This document shows, piece by piece, positions 1-6,760 of a stretch of 64,000 bases of DNA. The notes beneath the pieces are model-generated. The model searched no databases and was not told the origin of the DNA. It was given only the letters and a program-made list of their open reading frames with translations. The position numbers and the translations under genes are program-made. The stretch lies in assembly GCF_050589705.1 (NCBI RefSeq), contig NZ_JBNGOT010000015.1:1-64000 (forward strand). The letters are read 5' to 3'. Within the stretch, counting starts at the first letter, position 1; every line of letters starts with the position of its first letter. This DNA comes from Sunxiuqinia rutila. Lineage in GTDB: Bacteria; Bacteroidota; Bacteroidia; Bacteroidales; Prolixibacteraceae.

Positions 1-77
1 TCTACTCATAATTCTAAGATACAATTTTCATAACAATCATATCTTAACCTACTGTCCGTTCAAATGTAGCAACTCCA

Positions 78-140
78 CCTCTCTGGTAGACTCATTTACC
101 TCTCTGGTAAGGTCATTTACCTGTCTGGTAGGGTCATTTA
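78..140. repeat. 21-bp tandem repeat, three copies
   Basis: Three head-to-tail 21-bp units start at 78, 99 and 120, nearly identical, with the form CCTCTCTGGTARGGTCATTTA. Each unit carries an inverted repeat across its junction, clearest at 106-121 (GGTAA, six bases, TTACC). The array lies about 280 bp upstream of the gene at 419 and just before a second, unrelated-looking 21-bp array. No open frame is convincing here. A repeated protein-binding site or structured leader is more likely than a coding sequence. Confidence 0.85.
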
Positions 141-212
141 CCAACTAAACTTGTCAGAAAAGGAGGTTTTTGACTAAAAAAAGAGCAAAAAAGCTGTTTT
201 ATAGGTTATTTT

Positions 213-302
213 GGGGGTCTACCCCCTTCAAATGGGCTGCTACCCCATCAAAATTGCTTTCTACAAGCCCTAAATGGCGGTCTATCAACACGGCTACCTC
301 GC
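213..302. repeat. Degenerate 21-bp tandem repeat, four units
   Basis: A CTAC/CTAT core recurs at 219, 240, 261 and 282, an exact 21-bp period. The flanks differ between units, yet in the first three they remain complementary around the core. The first is GGGGGT-CT-ACCCCC (213-226), the second TGGG/CCCA (233-247), the third GCTT-TCTAC-AAGC (256-268). The fourth shows no clear palindrome. The array ends about 115 bp before the start codon at 419, so it may sit in that gene's leader or promoter. Confidence 0.75.
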
Positions 303-418
303 CATAAAATATGTTCGATAACAGGCTCAGGGATTGAATTATGCCTTTTAATTTTAAGTGAAGAGCCGTAATTTGTATCATAATTATCAACCTGATTAAA
401 CAATTAAAACGTACAACG

Positions 419-1108
419 ATGACCACCAAATTTAATTTTAGCTTTGGCACACTGACACAACGTGCCGACCGCATTGACAGCCTGCTGCTGCGCGATGCCG
501 CCGAATTTGCCGCGCTGGGCTACGAGGATAGCTACCGTGCCGATCTGAAGGCCAATGTAGACGTCTTTCGCCAGTTGCCTTCGGACGACTACTGGCTGGG
601 GCAGCAAATGCTGCAAACCGAGGCTAAGAAGAAAGCCCTGGAAAGCCTGACCGACCAGTTGATTAACCTGCGTTTCCGGGCCAAACTGGCTTTGGGCGAG
701 CAATCGGTGGATTACCGGGCGCTGCGCTTTGGCAAAATCCAAACCATGAAGGAGCAAGACCTGATTATTTTTGCACACCATGTAAGTACCACCTGCCGCC
801 AGATGCTGGATAAACTGGAACGCCCAAACATTACCGAAGAGATGCTTACCAACCTGGATACGACCACCCGGCAGCTGGACGATGCCATTGATGAGCAAAA
901 GAAAATGATTTCGAACCGGGAAGCCAAGACATTTGAGCGCGAAGAGAAAGCCAATGCCATTTACACGCAGATAGCCGAGATTTGCGAGGTGGGCAAAAAG
1001 ATTTGGGAAGAAAGAAACGAGGCCTATTACAACGACTACGTGATCTACGGCTCGAAGGAAGCCATTGAAGAAGATGAAGAAACCGAGGCCGAAGAATCGG
1101 CAGAATAA
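419..1108 (+). CDS. Small helical protein of unknown function (229 aa)
   Basis: I do not recognise a named function. The protein is hydrophilic and almost entirely helical by composition, with no signal peptide, membrane segment or catalytic motif. It has a Glu-rich acidic tail (last ~15 residues) and an aromatic motif near residues 195-210 (KKIWEERNEAYYNDYVIYG). The layout resembles small Bacteroidota-only families such as DUF6261, and the protein at 26890 in this window is of similar size and style. I cannot show homology between the two by eye. The ATG at 419 gives good codon use throughout. Two 21-bp repeat arrays lie directly upstream and strong hairpin terminators follow, so it appears to be a single-gene transcription unit. 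Confidence 0.8.
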   Translation: MTTKFNFSFGTLTQRADRIDSLLLRDAAEFAALGYEDSYRADLKANVDVFRQLPSDDYWLGQQMLQTEAKKKALESLTDQLINLRFRAKLALGEQSVDYRALRFGKIQTMKEQDLIIFAHHVSTTCRQMLDKLERPNITEEMLTNLDTTTRQLDDAIDEQKKMISNREAKTFEREEKANAIYTQIAEICEVGKKIWEERNEAYYNDYVIYGSKEAIEEDEETEAEESAE

Positions 1109-1132
1109 CTAGGATTGAGATAACTCATGGTA

Positions 1133-1159
1133 AAAAGCTCCGGAAACGGGGCTTTTTTT
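1133..1159 (+). terminator. Rho-independent terminator
   Basis: AAAAGCTCCG, loop GAAA, CGGGGCTTTT, then a T run. The stem is 10 bp with one G-T pair. It lies 24 bp after the stop of the gene at 419. Confidence 0.85.
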
Positions 1160-1225
1160 GGCCCGAAAAGTCAGGAGCCCCTTCCCGCTCCGATGAACGG
1201 GCTGTCAACATGCGACAACAAAAAT

Positions 1226-1266
1226 CCCCTTAAGATGAAAGCTGAGTCCATCTTAAGGGGAAGTTT
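1226..1266. terminator. Bidirectional terminator between convergent genes
   Basis: A perfect 12-bp inverted repeat (CCCCTTAAGATG at 1226-1237, CATCTTAAGGGG at 1249-1260) has T runs on both outer sides. It sits between the plus-strand gene ending at 1108 and the minus-strand operon ending at 1337. Confidence 0.85.
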
Positions 1267-1336
1267 TTGCGATGCTTTTGCCCAAAGCGCAAAAAGTACC
1301 GGGCTAGCGAATCCTTAGCAATCAGCAATTCCTGCG

Positions 1337-2359
1337 CTACTTAAGCTTAAAGGCATCTGCCAGCAATTGGTAGGAACGCAGCCGTGCTTCGTGGTTCGAG
1401 CTTAAGGTGTGTACCATTAGCTCGTTCGTTTCATACGCTTCACCGATCTGCATCAACCAATCGTGCACTTGATCCGGCGTTCCAATTAAAACACGCGGCG
1501 GCTGTTGTGGATTAGTCAGCATTTCCGGTTCGCGAAGTCCGCCAAGCAGGCGAATGGCCGTATCTTCATCCTCCAGCAAGCTCTGAATATCGCCCGTACT
1601 GCGCAAGCGATGCTCAAACAGCTGAAAAGGTGCCGACAAGCGGTTGGCTTCTTCTTCCGTTTCGGCTACAAACACATTGAGCGCCAACATTAATTCCGGC
1701 TTTTGCAAGCCCGAAGCCTTTTTTGCCGGAGTAAACTGCTGGTGGTAGATCTGTGAAATACCATACGACTGCATAGGATTGATGAAGCCCGAAAAGGCAT
1801 AGCGCAAGCCCAGTTTCGCAGCCGCCATGGCACTCCACGAACTCGAGCCCAGCAGCCAAAAGTTCGGGCTACTCCCATTGTTATACGACTGAATTTGGGA
1901 AAACGGGCTATCCCCCTCAAAACTGTTGTTCATCCATTGCACTAATTCCTGAAGCTGCTCTGCCGAGTCATCGGCACTGGGCCGGTAAGCTGACCGATGT
2001 CGCTGCAAAGCCAAATCGCTCACCGGCCCGGTGGTTGCCCGGCCAATTCCCATGTCAATACGCCCGGGAAATAAATCCTCCAGGGTATTGAACACTTCGG
2101 CCACTTTAAAAGGACTGTAATGGTTCAACAGCACCGCTCCCGAGCCAACTTTGAGCTGGCTGGTTTGTGACGCAACAAGCGGAATCAGCACTTCCGGGCT
2201 TCTTCCGGCTGCTGTCCCTGTCGCATGATGTTCGGCCATCCAAAAACGGGTGTAACCCCATTCATCCACCTTCTTTGCCGTATCCAGGGTGTTCATTAAG
2301 GCCTGATGCCGATCACCCGATGGTGGAACAACGGATAAATCCAATGCGGAGAGTTTCAT
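1337..2359 (-). CDS. LLM-class flavin-dependent monooxygenase (MsnO8-like)
   Basis: Bacterial-luciferase-like TIM-barrel oxidoreductase of 340 aa, expected to use FMNH2 or F420 with an unknown substrate. Family marks are the N-terminal LSALDLSVVPPSG strand, the FWMAEHHATG motif near residue 45, GSGAVLLNHYSPFKVAE near 95 and RIDMGIGRATTG near 125. This is the pattern of the MsnO8-type group, full length for the family. I chose the ATG at 2359 because an AAGGAG ribosome site lies 6 bases upstream. A TTG 18 bases earlier is also in frame but lacks a site. It begins 10 bp after the nitroreductase stop, so it is the last gene of a four-gene operon that looks aimed at redox or carbonyl stress. Confidence 0.88.
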   Translation of the reverse strand: MKLSALDLSVVPPSGDRHQALMNTLDTAKKVDEWGYTRFWMAEHHATGTAAGRSPEVLIPLVASQTSQLKVGSGAVLLNHYSPFKVAEVFNTLEDLFPGRIDMGIGRATTGPVSDLALQRHRSAYRPSADDSAEQLQELVQWMNNSFEGDSPFSQIQSYNNGSSPNFWLLGSSSWSAMAAAKLGLRYAFSGFINPMQSYGISQIYHQQFTPAKKASGLQKPELMLALNVFVAETEEEANRLSAPFQLFEHRLRSTGDIQSLLEDEDTAIRLLGGLREPEMLTNPQQPPRVLIGTPDQVHDWLMQIGEAYETNELMVHTLSSNHEARLRSYQLLADAFKLK

Positions 2360-2369
2360 GCTTAGCTCC

Positions 2370-3011
2370 TTAATCAATAACAGTTACCAATTCCGTTAGC
2401 GGTTTTCTGACTTTCACCAGGTTAACCAACCAATCCTTTTCTACATCGCGATAGCCAAGCGGCAGCATAAGCGTGCTTCGCAAGCCTTTTTCGCGCAGCC
2501 CAAGCAATTCATCCAAGGCCGCCGGATCAAAACCTTCCATCGGCGTGTGGTCCACCTGCTCGTAGCTGGCCTGGGTAATAGCCGCCATAAAGGCAATGTA
2601 CGTTTGACGAGCCGTATGTGTGAAATGCTGCTCCTCGGTTTGCTGGCCATACATGTTTAGCAAGAACTGGCGGTAATTTTCCCAACCTTCGTTGCGTGTA
2701 CCACGAACTTCATTCGTCAGGTCAAACATACGATTGATGCGTTCGGGTGTGTAGCTGTCCCAGGCGGCAAAAACCAGCAGGTGTGAGCCCGAAGTAACTT
2801 GAGGCTGATCAAAGGCTATCGCCCGAATCTTTTGCTTCATCTCCTCATTGGTGATCACCAATATCTCAAAGGGTTGCAATCCGCTGGAAGTTGGAGCCAA
2901 TCGGGCGGCTTCCAAAATGCGTTCGATTTTGTCTTCTGCTACTTTCTCCCCGTTCATCGCTTTAGTAGCATAACGCGTACTTAATTGGTCTAAAAAATCT
3001 GTATTCTTCAT
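2370..3011 (-). CDS. Nitroreductase family protein (NfsB-like NAD(P)H oxidoreductase)
   Basis: FMN-dependent nitroreductase of 213 aa. Visible marks are the N-terminal RYATKAMNG (FMN phosphate-binding Arg in family members), ARLAPTSSGLQPFEILVIT near residue 40, and the late GLREKGLRSTLMLPLGYRD segment. The family reduces nitroaromatics, quinones and related electrophiles with NAD(P)H. Length is normal for the oxygen-insensitive NfsB group. It lies 5 bp downstream of the membrane protein gene and 10 bp upstream of the monooxygenase, tightly packed in one operon. Confidence 0.9.
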   Translation of the reverse strand: MKNTDFLDQLSTRYATKAMNGEKVAEDKIERILEAARLAPTSSGLQPFEILVITNEEMKQKIRAIAFDQPQVTSGSHLLVFAAWDSYTPERINRMFDLTNEVRGTRNEGWENYRQFLLNMYGQQTEEQHFTHTARQTYIAFMAAITQASYEQVDHTPMEGFDPAALDELLGLREKGLRSTLMLPLGYRDVEKDWLVNLVKVRKPLTELVTVID

Positions 3012-3015
3012 CGTT

Positions 3016-3423
3016 TTATTTATTGCTATTGTTGTTAATATGATATCGTATTAAAAGGGCAGTTATTATTCCTGTCATCAGCTCCATGCTCACATACACA
3101 TAGAAGATTAACCCCAGCTGAGTTCCGTCAAGGAGTAAGCTAATTACACGGCCGGCAACCAAGCCAAACATGGCAAACATTAAAACATGCAAGGCAGCCA
3201 TGGTATACCGCTTATTGATTGCTCCGTAGAGTAAAAATCCAATCACACCCAGCAGCAAGCCCATCACCGATCGAAAGGTATGGGCAGCCTGCACGTTAGC
3301 TACTTCTACACCATAAAACTGCGGTACCCATGCTTGGGGATTACCTCCAAATGATAAGGCAATAAGCAGCAATACAGCTGACGAAAAAAACAGTAAAATT
3401 TTGTTGATTGATTCCAGTTTCAT
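3016..3423 (-). CDS. Small four-helix membrane protein (DUF4345-like)
   Basis: A 135-aa protein with about four hydrophobic segments (near residues 8-28, 50-68, 75-95 and 103-125). The arrangement and the phrase FRSVMGLLLGVIGFLLYGA resemble the DUF4345 family of small inner-membrane proteins, whose function is unknown. It is packed between the hchA-like gene (13 bp) and the nitroreductase (5 bp). Co-transcription suggests a link to the same stress response, but nothing in the sequence says how. Confidence 0.75.
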   Translation of the reverse strand: MKLESINKILLFFSSAVLLLIALSFGGNPQAWVPQFYGVEVANVQAAHTFRSVMGLLLGVIGFLLYGAINKRYTMAALHVLMFAMFGLVAGRVISLLLDGTQLGLIFYVYVSMELMTGIITALLIRYHINNNSNK

Positions 3424-3436
3424 CTCTTAAAATGAA

Positions 3437-4312
3437 TTACTTTGAATTAATTTCCTGAAGCAATACTTCAGCTGTTAATTGCCCCAATTTATTCGCAGCC
3501 ATCGGGCTATCGCCAGTCAGCAACTTGCGATCCTGACAGACCTTTCCGCTGGCCGTGCGATTGACTATCTTCATTCCTCGTTCCTTTAACTTTTCGCCAA
3601 ACAACCAGGGCATTTTTCCCGGCAAATAACCTAAAGCTGGCAACAGTTTATCCATCGAATCCGGGAAAGCAGCCAATTGGTATCCCTTTAAGGCAAAGTT
3701 TCCCTGAGGCTCCTGCATGCCGGCTGCCAACAAAGCTGCCGAACCATGACAAATGGAGATCAGGTATTTATCTTCCGCCAAGGCCCACTCAATGACCCGT
3801 TTGACATCGGTATTTTGCGGCAATCCCAAAACAGCTCCATGTCCTCCGGGAATAAATACGCCCAGGTAAGGCGAATCTTCGAACAAGCCAGACTCCACAA
3901 CATCGCGCAGGTCAAGCGGACGAGCCAATTGGGCCTTGTTTTGCCGATAGATACGCATCACATGCTCATCCTCTTCGGGCATGGCCCAGTGTTCCAGCTG
4001 CAACAGCTTCCCCGTTGGCGTCGCCAAGTCGAAACCAAAGCCAGCCTGCTCCCAGTGCAACAAAGGAACAAATAATTCAACCGGATGATTTCCGGTTTCA
4101 AACTGCTTGCCATTCTGCATGGGCAGAAGCCCCTCTTCTGTTCCGATTACCAGTATCTTCCGATTCTGATCCTCATTCCGGTTTTTATACCTCACCGGTT
4201 GATAATCCGTCGTACGCTTAACCGACAGCCTCCTGGCTAAGCTGGATGGCGTATACCGGTTGTCTCCACTACGTGTTGGAGCCGTTCCTAATAGGTTTTG
4301 AATTGTTTTCAT
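3437..4312 (-). CDS. hchA: DJ-1/PfpI superfamily protein, HchA (Hsp31) type
   Basis: A 291-aa DJ-1-fold protein. The nucleophile elbow ISICHGSAALLAAG (about residues 185-198) holds the catalytic Cys, followed by the usual His. PGGHGAVLGLP (about 155-165) is the glycine-rich oxyanion region. Length and the long N-terminal extension match Hsp31/HchA rather than short DJ-1. Family members are glyoxalase III enzymes or holdases acting on methylglyoxal and glycated protein in the cytoplasm. It is the first gene of the operon that runs down to 1337, with an AraC regulator upstream on the same strand. Confidence 0.88.
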   Translation of the reverse strand: MKTIQNLLGTAPTRSGDNRYTPSSLARRLSVKRTTDYQPVRYKNRNEDQNRKILVIGTEEGLLPMQNGKQFETGNHPVELFVPLLHWEQAGFGFDLATPTGKLLQLEHWAMPEEDEHVMRIYRQNKAQLARPLDLRDVVESGLFEDSPYLGVFIPGGHGAVLGLPQNTDVKRVIEWALAEDKYLISICHGSAALLAAGMQEPQGNFALKGYQLAAFPDSMDKLLPALGYLPGKMPWLFGEKLKERGMKIVNRTASGKVCQDRKLLTGDSPMAANKLGQLTAEVLLQEINSK

Positions 4313-4542
4313 TGCTTAACGAATTAACTGAACTTTCATCGACCCGACAAAAGTACCTCATTGGTAATGCATCTTGTTACTCCTGAAAGACCACTTGCTA
4401 CTCCTAAAAGCTCAAATGGAGCCAATACTTCATGGGATAGACTAACGTATTCCTCGTCGTTCAAAGGGATCAAATCATCGAATACCCCTTGTTTAAAAAG
4501 AAGATTAACAACGATGTCCCGCTAAAGTTGATCAAGTTTGTG

Positions 4543-5502
4543 CTAAGGCTCAACCTGGCTTGGGAGGATGCCAAAATGATTTTTAAACGCTTTGGAAAAC
4601 TGACTTAAGTTAGCATAGCCCAAGATGAACCCGGTCTCGGAAACCGTGTAGGTTCCCTTAGTCAAAATTTCCATCGCTTTGCCCATTTTGTTTTGCAGGT
4701 AGTATTGATACGGAGACGTGCCAAACACCTCTTTAAAAAGTCGTTTGAACTTTGTCAGGCTCATGCCGGCCTGCTCCGAAAGTTGCTCCAGCGACACTTC
4801 CGTAATCGGGTTGGCATCGATCGACTCACGCACTTTCATCAATTGCTCCAAATCTTTGTGATGAATGTTTGCCTTCGGCGGTGTATTTAAACGTCTCCGC
4901 TTCAGCTTCACAAACAGGTAATCCAAAATCTGCAAGATGACAGAAATTGAAGTTAAGCGATCAGAATGCCGCAAGTCAATTGATTTAATCAGGTCTGAAA
5001 AACGGTAATCCAGATTTTCAGAGATGTAAATGGGGCTGTTACATTCAAAAAAATTGCACATCCCTGTTTCATCTACCAGAACATTTTCGTCCAACCATTT
5101 ATGGGTGAACAGCAAATTGAAAATCCGAACCGGCTCATGCGCTTTGACCAGAATTTGCGATTCTGTTGTTGCCGAAGTCAGCAACACATTCATGTTATCA
5201 AAGCCCAAAGTAAAGTTGTGCTCTTTCGATTTATGCTGAATTTGTGAGTTCGACAGGTAAAAATCAACCAGAAACAATTCGTTTTTCTGATGAGGAATTC
5301 GGTTCAACTGCAGGTCTTCATTCAACTTAAAATCCATTTGTTGCGCCCACAAGCCCTCCTGAACCTTAAAATAAATTGACCGGCCATCGCCCATCTTCGG
5401 ATCCAAGGTTATCTGATTCCCCTCGATAACCGAAGGAAGTTTCTGGGCCAAAAGCTCATACCACTCTTTGGGATCTGATAACTGATAATATATATTTCTC
5501 AT
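4543..5502 (-). CDS. AraC-family transcriptional regulator
   Basis: A 319-aa regulator. The last ~100 residues hold two helix-turn-helix motifs: VSLEQLSEQAGMSLTKFKRL (first) and VSETGFILGYANLSQFSKAF (second, with the typical GYxxxSxFxxAFK form). The N-terminal ~200 residues are a sensor region I cannot assign. It lies 230 bp upstream of the hchA-nitroreductase-monooxygenase operon on the same strand and is the obvious candidate regulator. The inducer is unknown. Confidence 0.92.
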   Translation of the reverse strand: MRNIYYQLSDPKEWYELLAQKLPSVIEGNQITLDPKMGDGRSIYFKVQEGLWAQQMDFKLNEDLQLNRIPHQKNELFLVDFYLSNSQIQHKSKEHNFTLGFDNMNVLLTSATTESQILVKAHEPVRIFNLLFTHKWLDENVLVDETGMCNFFECNSPIYISENLDYRFSDLIKSIDLRHSDRLTSISVILQILDYLFVKLKRRRLNTPPKANIHHKDLEQLMKVRESIDANPITEVSLEQLSEQAGMSLTKFKRLFKEVFGTSPYQYYLQNKMGKAMEILTKGTYTVSETGFILGYANLSQFSKAFKNHFGILPSQVEP

Positions 5503-5686
5503 TAATCGCTTCTTTCAAACTAATCGCACACGCCCTTTCCGGCTTCACCCAAAACTATACGAGTAAAATCAAACCACAGGGTATGTCCAAAAGGGCATTT
5601 GTATTTTTTATCTGACTATAACAACACGTAAGCCGTTCGGGTTCTCCAATTCTATACCTGCGGAGCATTCCCTCTTTCCGGGAAGC

Positions 5687-5716
5687 TTGAATAAAGAGGT
5701 GTTATTTATATATTTG
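5687..5716 (+). promoter_or_regulatory. Bacteroidota-type promoter of the metal cluster
   Basis: CTTG (TTG at 5687-5689), a 19-bp spacer, then TATATTTG (5709-5716). This fits the published Bacteroidota sigma-A consensus of a -33 TTG and a -7 TAnnTTTG at this spacing. The start codon at 5765 lies about 48 bp downstream. Confidence 0.7.
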
Positions 5717-5764
5717 GCGAACATAAAAAGCAAGTTTCTGTTATTAGAGGCTAAAAGCGATTGC

Positions 5765-6151
5765 ATGAAAAAACTGGTATCCATCGTATTCTCCATCTTC
5801 TATTTGACGCTAACCATAGGGCTGGCGGTCAATGTGCATTATTGCCAGGGAGCGTTGGAATCAGTCGATTTATATGCCGCCAACGATTCATGCTGCTGTG
5901 GCGATACCGGCCCCGATCAATCGTGCTGCCAGGACGAGGCCCAATTTTTAAAGCTCGACAATGAGCTCCGGCTTGTTTCCAGCCCGCGATTAGACATGCA
6001 GCCGCTGGTATTGAGCCTGTTGCCTGCGGAAGAGACCGATCAGGCATTGACGACCGCACCAGCCCCAACCCACAGTCGGGCACTCACGCCCACTCCCCCT
6101 TTGGAGCAACCAGCCTGGCTGCTCTTTTGCTCACTCATTTACTACGGGTAA
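5765..6151 (+). CDS. HYC_CC_PP family secreted Cys-rich protein
   Basis: A 128-aa protein with an N-terminal signal anchor (KKLVSIVFSIFYLTLTIGLAV), then the family signatures VHYC, CCC...SCC and a late Pro-rich TPTPPLEQP. These match the HYC_CC_PP family of Bacteroidota, typically found beside heavy-metal transport genes. The Cys clusters (about residues 49-60) could bind metal in the periplasm. I chose ATG at 5765 over an in-frame start at 5687 because it begins the signal peptide and lies downstream of a clear promoter, whereas 5687 overlaps that promoter. It heads a metal cluster with the HMA protein and TonB receptor. Confidence 0.8.
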   Translation: MKKLVSIVFSIFYLTLTIGLAVNVHYCQGALESVDLYAANDSCCCGDTGPDQSCCQDEAQFLKLDNELRLVSSPRLDMQPLVLSLLPAEETDQALTTAPAPTHSRALTPTPPLEQPAWLLFCSLIYYG

Positions 6152-6386
6152 TTCGAAATTGAACCCTTCAACGTGCTGTCATCCGGAAGGATTGACAGCG
6201 GATTCAAATTAATCGTATTACAAACAACCAAGGCATCGAACATCCAATTATTGGGTATTTCTTCAGGTAGAATTTTCTGTTACCAGGCAGCCGAGCCGGC
6301 GCTTTTAAACGGGTAACACCCCTGCTGAAAAGCCCCCATACATCGGATAAATTGATGGTCTATACCTTGGTTCAAAGTCAAAATAA

Positions 6387-6749
6387 ATGAAACTGATCAT
6401 AAAAACATCCTTATTCGTTGTTGCCGTTTTGTGCACACTCAGCTTATCCGCCAACGAAACCGCCAAAAAGAAGGTAACCACTCTGGAATTTACGGTGTCC
6501 GGCGTATGCCAGATGTGCGAAAAGCGCATTGAAAAAGCCGCTTTAATCAAAGGGGTAAAGCTAGCCCAGTGGGACAAGAAAAAGCAAAAAATTAAAGTCA
6601 TTTATCGTCCGGATAAAACCGATGAGTTAAGCATTCACAAAGCCATTGCCAAAGCGGGACACGACACCCAAAAGGTAAAGGCAACTGACGAAGCTTACCA
6701 AAAGCTGCATGATTGCTGTAAATATCGTGAAGGACAAGCAATTCACTAA
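6387..6749 (+). CDS. Secreted heavy-metal-associated (HMA) domain protein
   Basis: A 120-aa protein with a signal peptide (about residues 1-22) and one HMA ferredoxin-like domain. The metal-binding loop is GVCQMCEKR with Cys-41 and Cys-44, as in copper chaperones and CopZ/MerP. A second Cys pair (HDCCKYR) lies near the C terminus. A periplasmic copper or other soft-metal carrier is the likely role. It ends 11 bp before the TonB-dependent receptor and is probably co-transcribed with it. Confidence 0.88.
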   Translation: MKLIIKTSLFVVAVLCTLSLSANETAKKKVTTLEFTVSGVCQMCEKRIEKAALIKGVKLAQWDKKKQKIKVIYRPDKTDELSIHKAIAKAGHDTQKVKATDEAYQKLHDCCKYREGQAIH

Positions 6750-6760
6750 CAACAGAGGAC

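Noticed and set aside
404..898. Minus-strand frame opposite the first gene
   Set aside because: It is a shadow of the plus-strand gene, with low-complexity Gln/Leu composition and no conserved motifs.
1127..1318. 63-residue open frame after the first gene
   Set aside because: It runs through two terminator hairpins and has no coding character.
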